Below, piece after piece: positions 1 through 7,193 of a DNA stretch of 36,721 bases (positions are counted from its first letter, which is position 1; each line of letters opens with the position of its first letter). Below the pieces are notes generated by a model that did not search any database, was not told where the DNA came from, and was given only the letters and a program-made list of their open reading frames with translations. Source of the DNA: Lautropia mirabilis (GTDB lineage: Bacteria > Pseudomonadota > Gammaproteobacteria > Burkholderiales > Burkholderiaceae_B); NCBI GenBank assembly GCA_945876565.1, contig CAMCOS010000026.1, positions 1 through 36,721 on the forward strand, written 5' to 3'. The translations under genes and the position numbers were made by a program.

Positions 1-67
1 GCGTTGGGGCTGACACCGGGTCATCGGTGCTGGCATCGGTCTGTGAGGTGGGCAGGCTGGTGTTCAT
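1..67 (-). CDS. N-terminus of an unidentified protein, cut by the window edge
   Basis: An ATG at 65-67 on the minus strand opens a frame that stays open to the window edge (22 codons). The visible residues are rich in Thr, Ser, Asp and Pro, like a flexible N-terminus, and name no family. The upstream minus-strand sequence has only a weak AGG-type ribosome site. If the tRNA fragment at 218-260 is the right end of an integrated element, this gene belongs to that element. It could also be a chance open frame; the support is only the start codon and the open frame. Confidence 0.3.
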   Translation of the reverse strand, partial: MNTSLPTSQTDASTDDPVSAPT

Positions 68-217
68 GCCTGTAAAGATAGACCTAAACGGGCAATGTGT
101 CCAGCATTTTTTACATGATCTAAAAACGCCTACGTCTTCACCGAATATATACTACACACTGTGGTAAGAGTGATTTAACCCATTGAAATGTAAGCAGTAG
201 CTTTCGCTGTCTCTACG

Positions 218-260
218 TTTAATCCGTTGGTCCCGGGTTCGTGTCCCGGCCGACCCACCA
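218..260 (+). pseudogene. 3' fragment of a tRNA-Lys gene, probable attachment site
   Basis: The segment reads as the 3' half of a tRNA: anticodon-loop/stem sequence TTTAATCCGTTGGTC as in tRNA-Lys(UUU), a T arm with 5-bp stem CCGGG/CCCGG and loop TTCGTGT, then acceptor strand CCGACCC, discriminator A and encoded CCA. The matching 5' acceptor strand GGGTCGG and the D arm are absent from the preceding 75 bases, so this is not an intact gene. The T loop also departs from the usual TTCGAAT. Tyrosine recombinases of genomic islands often use tRNA 3' ends, leaving an intact tRNA at one end and a 3' copy at the other. By that logic the element would lie to the left, outside the window. Confidence 0.6.
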
Positions 261-267
261 GTAAATA

Positions 268-305
268 AAAATCCCAGTCGGCGAGAGTTGACTGGGATTT
301 TTTTT
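268..305 (+). terminator. Rho-independent terminator after the tRNA fragment
   Basis: A 12-bp perfect stem (268-279 with 290-301) and a 10-nt loop are followed by an unbroken run of T. It directly follows the tRNA 3' end, so it is probably the original tRNA terminator, still in place after the 5' half was lost. The A-rich 5' side and T-run 3' side could let it work in both directions, which would also serve the minus-strand higA gene that ends at 321. Confidence 0.85.
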
Positions 306-320
306 GGTCTTGCTCCTTGG

Positions 321-641
321 TTAAGCCAACTGCAGTCGGAGCGCCTTGACGCCCGATAGGGTTTTAGAGGATTTTGCAGCTTGCCTTGCTTGCCAGAGGT
401 CGTAGGCAGTCTGTTGGTCTAGCCAGACTTCGGCAGCACCACCGTTATCTCGACCAAGCCAACGCTCTATTCGCAATGCCATTGCAGGACTGATTGATGC
501 ACGACCATTCAGTACCTTGGACAAGGTGGTGCGGTCAACGCCCAACTGCGATGCAGCTTCGCCCACGGTTAGCTCCAGGGCAGGAAGAATGTCATCGCGC
601 AATGTTAGTCCTGGGTGAGGGGGGTTAAACATGGTATTCAT
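321..641 (-). CDS. higA: HigA-family antitoxin, first module
   Basis: Antitoxin of a type II HigBA pair, about 106 residues. In this family the protein binds and neutralises HigB and represses the shared promoter. The opening Asn-Pro-Pro-His-Pro-Gly segment is typical of HigA. It is followed by an XRE-type helix-turn-helix (about residues 24-62: VGEAASQLGVDRTTLSKVLNG and the ISPAMALRIERWLG helix). The start at 641 is chosen because GAGG lies 6 nt upstream; the frame extends further upstream but into the toxin gene. It begins 7 nt after the toxin stop, the usual toxin-first order of higBA. Its stop lies just right of the tRNA terminator. Confidence 0.85.
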   Translation of the reverse strand: MNTMFNPPHPGLTLRDDILPALELTVGEAASQLGVDRTTLSKVLNGRASISPAMALRIERWLGRDNGGAAEVWLDQQTAYDLWQARQAAKSSKTLSGVKALRLQLA

Positions 642-648
642 ACGTACC

Positions 649-927
649 TCAATGATAGTCCTGGTAATCGACAAGCGCGGCATCATCGTTTTCAAATGTA
701 AAAGTCAAACGCCAATTGCCATTGACACTGACCGACCAATGTCCAGTTAGAGAGCCTTTTAATGAGTGCCAATTCCATCCGGGACGATTCATGTCTTCGC
801 CTCTCCTCGCAGATTGCAGAGCAGATAACTGACGAGCTAGCCTAGGCGCATGCACTGCTTGTATACCTGCTCTAGATCCGGTTTTAAAGAACCGCTCGAT
901 GCCTTTGTGCTTGAAGCTTTTAATCAT
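649..927 (-). CDS. higB: HigB-family toxin, first module
   Basis: A small basic protein of 92 residues, the normal length for HigB of the RelE/ParE superfamily. Characterised members cut mRNA at the ribosome. The N-terminus (MIKSFKHKGIERFF), the central NWHSLKGSLTGHWSVSVNGN and the end (ALVDYQDYH) match the family pattern, including the C-terminal Asp-Tyr-x-x-Tyr-His. The ATG at 927 is preferred to the in-frame TTG at 933. No Shine-Dalgarno sequence precedes it, and the -10 hexamer ends only 5 nt upstream, so the mRNA may be leaderless. higA follows 7 nt downstream. The frame is intact with no sign of decay. Confidence 0.87.
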   Translation of the reverse strand: MIKSFKHKGIERFFKTGSRAGIQAVHAPRLARQLSALQSARRGEDMNRPGWNWHSLKGSLTGHWSVSVNGNWRLTFTFENDDAALVDYQDYH

Positions 928-932
928 GGACA

Positions 933-961
933 ATTGTAGCCTGTAACGCTACGCACATCAA
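933..961 (-). promoter_or_regulatory. higBA module 1 promoter with operator-like palindrome
   Basis: On the minus strand a -35 hexamer TTGATG (956-961) and a -10 hexamer TACAAT (933-938) are separated by exactly 17 nt. An inverted repeat, GTAGC (936-940) and GCTAC (948-952) with a 7-nt spacer, overlaps the -10 and the spacer. That is where HigA repressors usually bind. Transcription should start at or next to the ATG at 927. Confidence 0.65.
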
Positions 962-1280
962 TTTTACCTCTTTGTGCCTTCCGTGTGGCATTCACTTAAG
1001 GCGCAATATCCTTGACTGGCAATCCCCGCTCAGCAAAAAGCAAACTAGCCATTGATCTGACTCGAGAGGTAAACATGATCAAGATCTCGAAAAATGTTGG
1101 AAAGACCGGTTCGGTCACGTCTTCGACTGCCTTACTCAATCCGAGGCTCGACACCTGGCAACGGCTTGGTGTCACACTTGGCATATGTGGGTGAGTTTGA
1201 CGGTCCGCACCCCTTTCATGAGGATGGGAAGCTGATTGACTAGCTGTTGCGCTTGATCAGGCAAGTATCGCCACACTACA
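962..1280. other. Gap between the two higBA modules, no gene recognised
   Basis: This stretch separates the promoter of module 1 from the end of higA of module 2. Short open frames exist on both strands (about 60 codons), but neither shows a family pattern together with a ribosome site. A plus-strand frame ending near 1242 reads like protein for some 40 codons and may be a decayed gene end. I see no terminator, tRNA or clear repeat. Confidence 0.4.
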
Positions 1281-1583
1281 TCATGTTGCTGCTAGTAGAG
1301 GGCAAAGCTTGATCTTTTGCAGCTCTTTATGCAGGGCTCGCTTTGCAACTTGCGTATCAAAACGTGCCTGTCCACGAAGCCACCAACCCTCACTTAAGCC
1401 AAAGTACTTGCAAAGGCGTAAGTCGGTGTCCGCTGTAACTGCCCGACGCCCTGACACGATTTCACTGATTCGTCCTGGGGGAACACCTATATCTTTCGCA
1501 AGCCGATATTTTGTGATGCCAAGCGGCTTCAAGAACTCTTGTTGCAGCATTTCGCCAAGGGAAACAGGGTCAATTTGTTTCAC
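1281..1583 (-). CDS. higA: HigA-family antitoxin, second module
   Basis: Antitoxin of 100 residues with the HigA opening (Asp-Pro-Val-Ser-Leu-Gly-Glu-Met-Leu) and an XRE helix-turn-helix at about residues 23-62 (ITKYRLAKDIGVPPGRISEI, then AVTADTDLRLCKYFG). The C-terminal part, with GLSEGWWL followed by a helix with alternating charges, is the usual toxin-binding region of VapI/HigA proteins. The start is GTG at 1583, with AAGGA 7 nt upstream. It lies 14 nt behind the toxin gene. It differs clearly in sequence from the first antitoxin, so the two modules are not a recent duplication. Confidence 0.87.
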   Translation of the reverse strand: MKQIDPVSLGEMLQQEFLKPLGITKYRLAKDIGVPPGRISEIVSGRRAVTADTDLRLCKYFGLSEGWWLRGQARFDTQVAKRALHKELQKIKLCPLLAAT

Positions 1584-1597
1584 TTTCGTTCCTTGCG

Positions 1598-1879
1598 CTA
1601 GTGGTAGTCCACGCTTTCAACGTCATCAGCATCGTCGGCAGTCCATCGGAAACACAATCGCCATTGATCGTTTATTCGGATGCTGTACTGACCTCTTCTG
1701 CTTCCCCTCGATACTTCTAGCCGATTACCTGGTGGAATGCCCAAGTCTTCGATCCGTTCAGACCACTCGAGTTGCTCAAGCTTTCTCAATGCTTGTCGTT
1801 CAAATGAAGCCCAGCCATTTACGGTGTAACCAGAGAACAGCTTTTGGGTTCTGGCGCATTTAAAGGTCTTGATTGACAT
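1598..1879 (-). CDS. higB: HigB-family toxin, second module
   Basis: RelE/ParE-superfamily HigB of 93 residues, predicted to be a ribosome-dependent mRNA interferase like characterised HigB. Family features seen are the opening IKTFKCARTQKLF, the central Leu-Gly-Ile-Pro-Pro-Gly-Asn-Arg-Leu, the basic segment RRGQYSIRINDQWRLCF and the end VESVDYH. The ATG at 1879 has no Shine-Dalgarno sequence. A TAATAT hexamer ends 5 nt before it, the same geometry as in module 1. The antitoxin gene follows after 14 nt. The frame is complete. Confidence 0.87.
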   Translation of the reverse strand: MSIKTFKCARTQKLFSGYTVNGWASFERQALRKLEQLEWSERIEDLGIPPGNRLEVSRGSRRGQYSIRINDQWRLCFRWTADDADDVESVDYH

Positions 1880-1884
1880 GAATA

Positions 1885-1923
1885 ATATTAACGGTAGGCG
1901 TATATGTACGTCGAGCGTACATA
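1885..1923 (-). promoter_or_regulatory. higBA module 2 promoter and palindromic operator
   Basis: A perfect inverted repeat, TATGTACG (1903-1910) and CGTACATA (1916-1923) with a 5-nt spacer, lies 24 to 44 bases upstream of higB. A candidate promoter on the minus strand is TCGACG (1909-1914), 18 nt, TAATAT (1885-1890), with the palindrome covering the -35. The -10 is good and the -35 only fair. The arrangement fits autorepression by HigA. Confidence 0.55.
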
Positions 1924-2069
1924 CTTATTGGATTGCGTCCGTGTGTGGTTGAACCTGCATGCTGAACCTTATGTCGGCGTTCGTGGTCTTGCTCCAGGGG
2001 CGCTAGAGCAGGTTCTAAATCGTCTGAGCTAAGCATGGTCTATTAATGGATCAGGCCAGTGCTCGTGTG

Positions 2070-3668
2070 TTAAAGCATCGCGTCGGTGTTTACCCTGTCT
2101 TGTAGAGAGTTAAGCGCATGTCTGGCTAGACTGGCCCCCGACTCCGAATACATATTGAAAGAAGGCACCTCGAGTTCAGCGAGCTCCTGCACTTCGGTAG
2201 AGAACTTCGCTATCGCCACAACTTGGCATGCAAGCCCAGCCTGACGGATCTGCTTTGCGGCATCGATGTTGCAGTGGTGATTCGGCATGGCCAACACAAT
2301 CAAGTCTTTGGGTTGGCTGGCTTTGATCAGGTTCCAGAAATCGGTGTCCGTGGCGTCGCCCACAGCGACTTGTCGACCTTCCGTTCGCAATAGTTCCGCT
2401 CGTTCACGGTTGTGTTCAATGCCAAGAACCTGATCTGGCCATACGCGCTGAAGTTCGTCGTAGGCGCCTGTGCCAATTCGACCCATGCCAAGGATGAGTA
2501 CTTTTGCACGTCCGGTATCCAGTACCTGGTCTTTCGGGTGCAAGGTACCTTGCTGAAATCTGTCCCAGAAGCGCTTGAACCGTTGATAGGCAGATTCTGA
2601 GCCTATACTGAACGGTGATGCAAACGCAAAGCTGATGCTTACTGCAATTGCCACCACAATCAGCCAGTCCACCGACAACCAGCCCTGGGTCACACCCAGA
2701 GCGGCCACGATAAGGCCAAACTCAGAGAAGTTGGCCAGACTTAGCGATGTAAAAAGTGAGGTTCGCGCTCTTAAGCCAAATCGGGTCACGATGGTGTAGT
2801 AGAGAAATGTTTTAACGGGCAGCAGTAACACCAGCGCGATGGCGGTGATGACAATCGTCAAGGTTGGTAGACCCTGCATGCCAACCGATAAAAAGAAGCC
2901 AACCAGCATCAGTTCTTTGAGGCTAAACAATGACTTCGATAGCTCCTCAGCCTTGGGGTGGTTTGCAATCACGATGCCCAACACCAGCGCGCCCAAATCC
3001 CCTTTGAGTCCAACGGCGTAGAAAAACTCGTAGCCCGCTGCCAGCGCAAAGAACAGGCCACTTAAGATCAACAATTCGCCGTGGCCAGCCGAGTCTAGAA
3101 GTTTGTAGATCAGCTTGCGAACGACGGGTACCAGTAAAAGAAACACGAGCAATGCCCAGAGCGTCGGGTATTGGCCTTCACTGACGGTCAAAAAAACGAC
3201 AGCAAAGACGTCTTGCATCACCAAAATGCCGATGGCTACTTTGCCATAGAAAGCGGACATGTCGCCTTTGTCTTGCAGGACCTTCACCGCATAGACGGTG
3301 CTGGAAAATGACAGCGCGAACGCCAAGGCTACGATTGCAACCGGACTTAAATCGAATAGGGGGATTGGAATCAGCGCCTGGGCAAGCCAGATTACCCCCG
3401 CAAAAAAGGCTGTGGACACCACGATATGGGCCAGCGAGGTACCCCAGATTTCCTTGGTGGCCAGATCTTTTAGATTGAGCTTTAAGCCGATGGTGAACAA
3501 TAACAAAGTCACGCCCAAGTCAGCAATGACTTGTAGGCCAGGCGGCTGTTGAAAGCCAGCGAGGTTATAAGCAAAGCCAGCTAGTAAAAACCCCACCATG
3601 GGTGGCAGCCCGAAGCGGCTGATCAGCATGCCAAAGAAAAAAGCAAACCCAACGAGTGTGACTAGCAT
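2070..3668 (-). CDS. KefB/KefC-type cation:proton antiporter with RCK domain
   Basis: A CPA2-family monovalent cation:proton antiporter of the inner membrane, 532 residues. The first ~380 residues are hydrophobic membrane segments of the Na+/H+ exchanger fold. A charged linker leads to a TrkA-N (RCK) domain starting at about residue 400, with Rossmann motif GMGRIGTG and a following acidic residue at the second strand (GIEHNRE), as expected for nucleotide binding. The start at 3668 has GGAG 8 nt upstream; the longer frame to 3794 has no such support. The end after the TrkA-N domain is normal for YbaL/KefB-like proteins. No glutathione-linked partner (KefF/KefG) is adjacent, so its ion and its control are unknown. 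Confidence 0.8.
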   Translation of the reverse strand: MLVTLVGFAFFFGMLISRFGLPPMVGFLLAGFAYNLAGFQQPPGLQVIADLGVTLLLFTIGLKLNLKDLATKEIWGTSLAHIVVSTAFFAGVIWLAQALIPIPLFDLSPVAIVALAFALSFSSTVYAVKVLQDKGDMSAFYGKVAIGILVMQDVFAVVFLTVSEGQYPTLWALLVFLLLVPVVRKLIYKLLDSAGHGELLILSGLFFALAAGYEFFYAVGLKGDLGALVLGIVIANHPKAEELSKSLFSLKELMLVGFFLSVGMQGLPTLTIVITAIALVLLLPVKTFLYYTIVTRFGLRARTSLFTSLSLANFSEFGLIVAALGVTQGWLSVDWLIVVAIAVSISFAFASPFSIGSESAYQRFKRFWDRFQQGTLHPKDQVLDTGRAKVLILGMGRIGTGAYDELQRVWPDQVLGIEHNRERAELLRTEGRQVAVGDATDTDFWNLIKASQPKDLIVLAMPNHHCNIDAAKQIRQAGLACQVVAIAKFSTEVQELAELEVPSFNMYSESGASLARHALNSLQDRVNTDAML

Positions 3669-3848
3669 TCGAATTTCTCCAACTTGCTTGTGGTACAGAC
3701 TGGGAGTTACCCGCGATAAAACCGCAGAGTTTATCAGGCATATGATAAGCAGAGTCACTTGGTACAAACCGATTGTCAGCAGTGACAGAGCCAACTAGTA
3801 TTACCGCTTGGATATGCCAATAGATTTTTTAGTGTTTGAGAGTACCTC

Positions 3849-4826
3849 ATGAAAATACCGGATTACTATGCCACCATGGGTGTGGATAAGAGTGCGAGCG
3901 CAGACGACATCAAGAAATCCTATCGTCGACTAGCCCGCAAGTATCACCCGGATGTCAGCAAAGAGCCTGATGCGGTCCAGCGCATGTCGGCTTTGAACGA
4001 GGCCAATGATGTCCTGGCCGACCCAGAAAAGCGCAAGATGTATGACCAGCTTGGTCATGAGGCTTGGGCCAGAGGTGCTCGAAGCACGGATGATGTCAGA
4101 CCACCACCGGGCTGGGACGGGTATGCCCAGTCGGAAGGTTCCTCTGGATTTGGACGCGACCAGAGTGAGTTTTTTGAGGAGATGTTTGGTCGTGCAGCCA
4201 ATGAGCGTGCCCGTTACCAGTCACATCGGGGAGCGAGTCAGGGTGCAGCGCGTTGGGATGGTCAGGATCAGCACGTTGACATTAGTTTGGGCTTGTCCGA
4301 GGCGATTGAGGGGGCCAGGCGGGCATTGCGCTTAGATGGCTACGAGGTCGATGCCCAGGGTCAATTAAGACCTCAGGCCCGAACACTGGATGTCACCATC
4401 CCGGCCGGTGTATCTGAAGGGCAGCTCATTCGTCTGTCGGGGCAGGGTGGTGTGGGTGTTGGTGGTGGCAAGGCCGGTGACTTGTATTTGCGGGTGCACA
4501 TTGAGCCGCCTGAGGGCTATCACGTCGATGGTCGGGATATCACGATGCCGATCTTTGTCTCGCCATGGGAAGCTGCGATTGGTGCAGACATCGTGGCCAA
4601 GACACCATCAGGATCGTTTTCGATCACTGTGCCTGCGGGTTCAGTGGCGGGTCGTCGCCTGCGGTTAAAAGGCAAGGGCATTCCCGCGGGCCGCGCAGCC
4701 GGTCTGGCTGGTGATCTCTATCTTGAGCTGAAAATCGCTGTGCCGAGTGCAGTGACCGAGCAACAAAAGCAGGCATGGCAAGCGCTTGCTGATGCCTATC
4801 CGGGGTTTGAACCCCGCGAGCAATGA
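3849..4826 (+). CDS. cbpA: CbpA-type DnaJ co-chaperone
   Basis: A cytoplasmic Hsp40 co-chaperone of 325 residues that stimulates the ATPase of DnaK. The J domain occupies residues 5-70 with the HPD motif at 33-35. A Gly/Arg/Ser-rich linker follows. The two C-terminal beta domains of class B DnaJ proteins run from about 138 to the end (DVTIPAGVSEGQLIRLSGQG, then a second PAGSVAGRRLRLKGKG). There is no Cys-rich zinc domain, which separates it from DnaJ. The neighbour downstream is its modulator cbpM, 16 nt away, the standard pairing. CbpA of Escherichia coli also binds curved DNA; whether this one does cannot be read from the sequence. Confidence 0.92.
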   Translation: MKIPDYYATMGVDKSASADDIKKSYRRLARKYHPDVSKEPDAVQRMSALNEANDVLADPEKRKMYDQLGHEAWARGARSTDDVRPPPGWDGYAQSEGSSGFGRDQSEFFEEMFGRAANERARYQSHRGASQGAARWDGQDQHVDISLGLSEAIEGARRALRLDGYEVDAQGQLRPQARTLDVTIPAGVSEGQLIRLSGQGGVGVGGGKAGDLYLRVHIEPPEGYHVDGRDITMPIFVSPWEAAIGADIVAKTPSGSFSITVPAGSVAGRRLRLKGKGIPAGRAAGLAGDLYLELKIAVPSAVTEQQKQAWQALADAYPGFEPREQ

Positions 4827-4842
4827 CATGGGAGACCAGAAC

Positions 4843-5172
4843 ATGGATCAATCGCAATCATCGCATGCCGAGCCTGAGCTACTCGAGGGTGACGTGTTGC
4901 ATGTTGAGGAAATGGCCAGACTTTGTGGGGTTAGTGGTCAGTGGCTGCACTCGCGCATCCAAGACGAAGTGATTCACGCGGTCGAGCGTGAAGGCCGCTA
5001 CTTTGTTTCCTGCACCAGTGTTTGGCGCATCCAGCAGGTGTTCAAGATCGAGCGCACTTATGACGCAGACCCGCAATTGGCAGGCTTGGTGGCTGATTTG
5101 GTGCAAGAGGTCCGTCATCTGCGCAAGCAGTTGGGTGTCCGTGGCTCGAATCACGGTGCGTTTGATTTGTAA
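4843..5172 (+). CDS. cbpM: CbpM, chaperone modulator of CbpA
   Basis: A small MerR-like helix-turn-helix protein of 109 residues. In Escherichia coli, CbpM binds the J domain of CbpA and blocks its action on DnaK. Visible features are the segment LHVEEMARLCGVSGQWLHSR (the helix-turn-helix-like start), a short beta part (EREGRYFVSCTSVWRIQQ) and a helical C-terminus (LAGLVADLVQEVRHLRKQL). The start at 4843 has GGAG 8 nt upstream (4831-4834); an in-frame ATG at 4828 lies just before that site and is less likely. It directly follows cbpA and is probably co-transcribed. Confidence 0.87.
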   Translation: MDQSQSSHAEPELLEGDVLHVEEMARLCGVSGQWLHSRIQDEVIHAVEREGRYFVSCTSVWRIQQVFKIERTYDADPQLAGLVADLVQEVRHLRKQLGVRGSNHGAFDL

Positions 5173-5266
5173 TGCTCGACTTGTAAGTTTGTAGAGTGGT
5201 TATTTGGTTTCGCTTCCTTAATTTGCGCGAATTCCCTTCTGCAAATCTTGATGATAGACTTCAGGG

Positions 5267-5674
5267 ATGAACCTTAGCTTGGCAACCCGGTATCGACAAA
5301 AACTGGCAACACAGCTCGCTCTGTTGGCGATGGTGTTCAGCGTTTTGTTGCCCGGCGTGAGCCAAGCTGTCGTTCCCTTGCTGCAAAGCGACTCTGCGCA
5401 AGTAGCGGTTTGTACCGCATCTGGTATCAAGTACATCACGCTTGATGCGCAGATCAGCCCAGACGCGCAAGAAGATGCCCTATCTTTTTCGATGTCCCAT
5501 CAGTGTGAATGTTGTGGCGTTACCGGCCATGGATTTATCGTCCCGGTTTCCAGTGCACTGATTTTTGCAAGTTCTGATGAGCGATCGTTCACTCGGGTGG
5601 ATGAGCGCGCGGTGCCTTTGCCTTCCAGGGATTGGCATCCTTTGAATCCCAGAGCGCCCCCGCTACACCTGTAA
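5267..5674 (+). CDS. DUF2946-like exported protein of the copper locus
   Basis: A protein of 135 residues with an N-terminal hydrophobic segment (about 16-35) ending in SQA, consistent with a signal peptide or a membrane anchor. After it come VCTASGIKYI and a Cys-rich HQCECCGVTGHG, the layout of DUF2946 proteins, which have no proven function but often sit beside copper-handling and TonB-receptor genes. The closely spaced His and Cys residues suggest metal binding (inference). The AGGG before the ATG touches the start codon, which is too close for a normal ribosome site, so the start is uncertain. The next three genes concern copper, supporting a shared role. Confidence 0.6.
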   Translation: MNLSLATRYRQKLATQLALLAMVFSVLLPGVSQAVVPLLQSDSAQVAVCTASGIKYITLDAQISPDAQEDALSFSMSHQCECCGVTGHGFIVPVSSALIFASSDERSFTRVDERAVPLPSRDWHPLNPRAPPLHL

Positions 5675-5767
5675 ATCTCCCCACTATTTGTTGCCATGGC
5701 ATGTGAGAGCCTCATTGGGTTCTTGCCGCTGCTTGTGCACATGTGATCTCGGTTACAGGTGTTTCTT

Positions 5768-6265
5768 ATGTTAAGTCCACTGATAAAGCGTTTGTCTTGC
5801 GTCGGTATGGCTGTTGTTGTGCTGTTTTTGCCAACCATGTCCTGGTCGCATGGCAGCACTCACGGCAAACTGACCATCGACCACCCCTATGGTGTGGTGA
5901 GCCACGAGCCGCCGGCAGTAAGTGTTTACTTCCGTGAGTTTGCCAACCGTGGTCAGCAAACCTATCGCTTGATTGGTGCGCAAACGGCAGTGGCCAATCA
6001 GGTGACTTTCAAAACCGAGACGCATACCCCTGAGCATGTCACACAATGGGTGTCGATTGAGTCGATCACGATCAAGCCCAACGCTGCCGTGCTGTTTCGC
6101 CACAACCATAAGCAGGGTTACCGGATAGAACTAACCGATTTGGCCAAACCGCTTAAGGATGGTGACAAGTTTGATCTCAATCTCATTTTTGAAGATGGTG
6201 AGCGCACGACCGTGGATGTCTGGATTCAGACGCCGCGCTTGGGCAAGAAACCCCATGCGCACTGA
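5768..6265 (+). CDS. PCu(A)C-like periplasmic protein lacking canonical copper ligands
   Basis: An exported protein of 165 residues with a signal peptide ending near SWS-HG (about residue 27). The body follows the cupredoxin-like fold of PCu(A)C chaperones (PF04314): VSVYFREFANRG corresponds to the usual A-Y-F-x-x-x-N-x-G, and LAKPLKDGDKFDLNLIFEDG to the family's L-x-x-P-L-x-x-G-D-x-F-x-L-x-L-x-F. The copper motif H(M)x10Mx21HxM is not kept: the His position reads Lys (VTFK), the Met position reads Trp (VTQW), and the final Tyr-His-x-Met reads GYRIEL. Other His residues (THTPEH, RHNHK) might serve instead. The ATG at 5768 is preferred to an upstream GTG. mbnP follows after 40 nt. Confidence 0.7.
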   Translation: MLSPLIKRLSCVGMAVVVLFLPTMSWSHGSTHGKLTIDHPYGVVSHEPPAVSVYFREFANRGQQTYRLIGAQTAVANQVTFKTETHTPEHVTQWVSIESITIKPNAAVLFRHNHKQGYRIELTDLAKPLKDGDKFDLNLIFEDGERTTVDVWIQTPRLGKKPHAH

Positions 6266-6305
6266 TTCGTGCCAACCGATAAAAACGATCTCAAGGAAAA
6301 TCATC

Positions 6306-7193
6306 ATGAAATCATTGAAGAAATTTAGCTTGGCGACTTTGGCAGCCTCTGTGCTGTGCGTTGCTCCGGTTATTAGCCATGCACACGGCGAAACGGAAAT
6401 CCGTTTCCTTGGCCAAGTCAACGGGCAGCCATTTGAATGTGGCAAGTCATATAGCAATGTTGGCACCACGAATTCCACGATCATGCCAAGTGACTTCCGC
6501 ATGTTTATCAGCGACGTCAAGTTAATTGACGCCAATGGCAAGACGGTGCCGTTAGAGCTCACCCAAGATAAAACCTGGCAGTTTGAGAACGTTGCCTTAA
6601 TTGACTTCGAAAGCGGTGCCAGCCATTGTCGCAATGGCACCGGACCATTGAATCAGAGCGTGCGTGGCACGGTGCCTCATGGTCAGTACAAGGGCATTGA
6701 GTTCACCCTAGGTGTTCCGTTTGAGCTCAATCACGGCAATCCCACGGTGGCACCTGCCCCACTCAGTAGCACTGCCATGTTCTGGAACTGGCAGGGTGGT
6801 TACAAGTTCCTGAAGTTTGATGCAGCTACCACGGGTCGTCCAAGTCCAACCCAGCCTGCCGATCCCCAAGGCGGTGGCAATGCCTCTGGCTTCTCGGTGC
6901 ACTTGGGCAGCACCGCATGTGCGTCCGATTCCAAGACCACACCACCAAGCAGTTGCAAGAATCCCAATCGAGTCACTGTTCGCTTTGATTCGTTTGACCC
7001 ATCCAAGGATATTGTGATTGCGGACATCGGCGCAGTGCTCGCCAACGCCAACGTGGATGTCAACACGCCTAAAACCGCGGCGGGCTGCATGAGTTTCCCC
7101 AATGACCCTGATTGCCCGCCCATCATGAAGGCTTTCGGACTTCCCTACGATGGTCAGCCTGGTGGCGTGCAGCAGTTTTTTAGGAAGCAGTAA
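6306..7193 (+). CDS. mbnP: MbnP-family copper-binding protein
   Basis: Periplasmic protein of 295 residues, the MbnP or 'metallo-mystery pair four-Cys' family. In the studied Methylosinus protein, copper binding depends on a tryptophan that the partner MbnH oxidises to kynurenine. A signal peptide ends near SHA (residue 26). Family features are FRMFISDVKLI (64-74), ALIDFE (97-102), the conserved FWNWQGGYKFLK (159-170, Trp160 and Trp162 being candidates for the modified residue) and FSVHLGSTAC (196-205). Cys45, Cys108, Cys205, Cys217, Cys261 and Cys270 remain after processing. The start at 6306 gives a proper signal peptide and has AAGGA upstream; the longer frame overlaps the previous gene. 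mbnH begins directly after the stop codon. Confidence 0.88.
   Translation: MKSLKKFSLATLAASVLCVAPVISHAHGETEIRFLGQVNGQPFECGKSYSNVGTTNSTIMPSDFRMFISDVKLIDANGKTVPLELTQDKTWQFENVALIDFESGASHCRNGTGPLNQSVRGTVPHGQYKGIEFTLGVPFELNHGNPTVAPAPLSSTAMFWNWQGGYKFLKFDAATTGRPSPTQPADPQGGGNASGFSVHLGSTACASDSKTTPPSSCKNPNRVTVRFDSFDPSKDIVIADIGAVLANANVDVNTPKTAAGCMSFPNDPDCPPIMKAFGLPYDGQPGGVQQFFRKQ

Noticed and set aside
218-260. An intact tRNA-Lys gene
   Set aside because: The sequence 76 bases before the CCA has neither the acceptor strand GGGTCGG nor a D arm.
1012-1242. Plus-strand frames between the higBA modules that read partly like protein
   Set aside because: No ribosome site and no family pattern; one frame lacks a start codon. 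At most the end of a decayed gene.
1309-1863. A 184-codon plus-strand frame opposite the second higBA module
   Set aside because: It lies antisense to both higA and higB, which have clear family patterns; codon order is a shadow of those genes.
1904-2032. A 42-codon plus-strand frame starting in the higBA module 2 operator
   Set aside because: The residues look plausible, but there is no Shine-Dalgarno sequence, it overlaps the toxin promoter, and no family fits.
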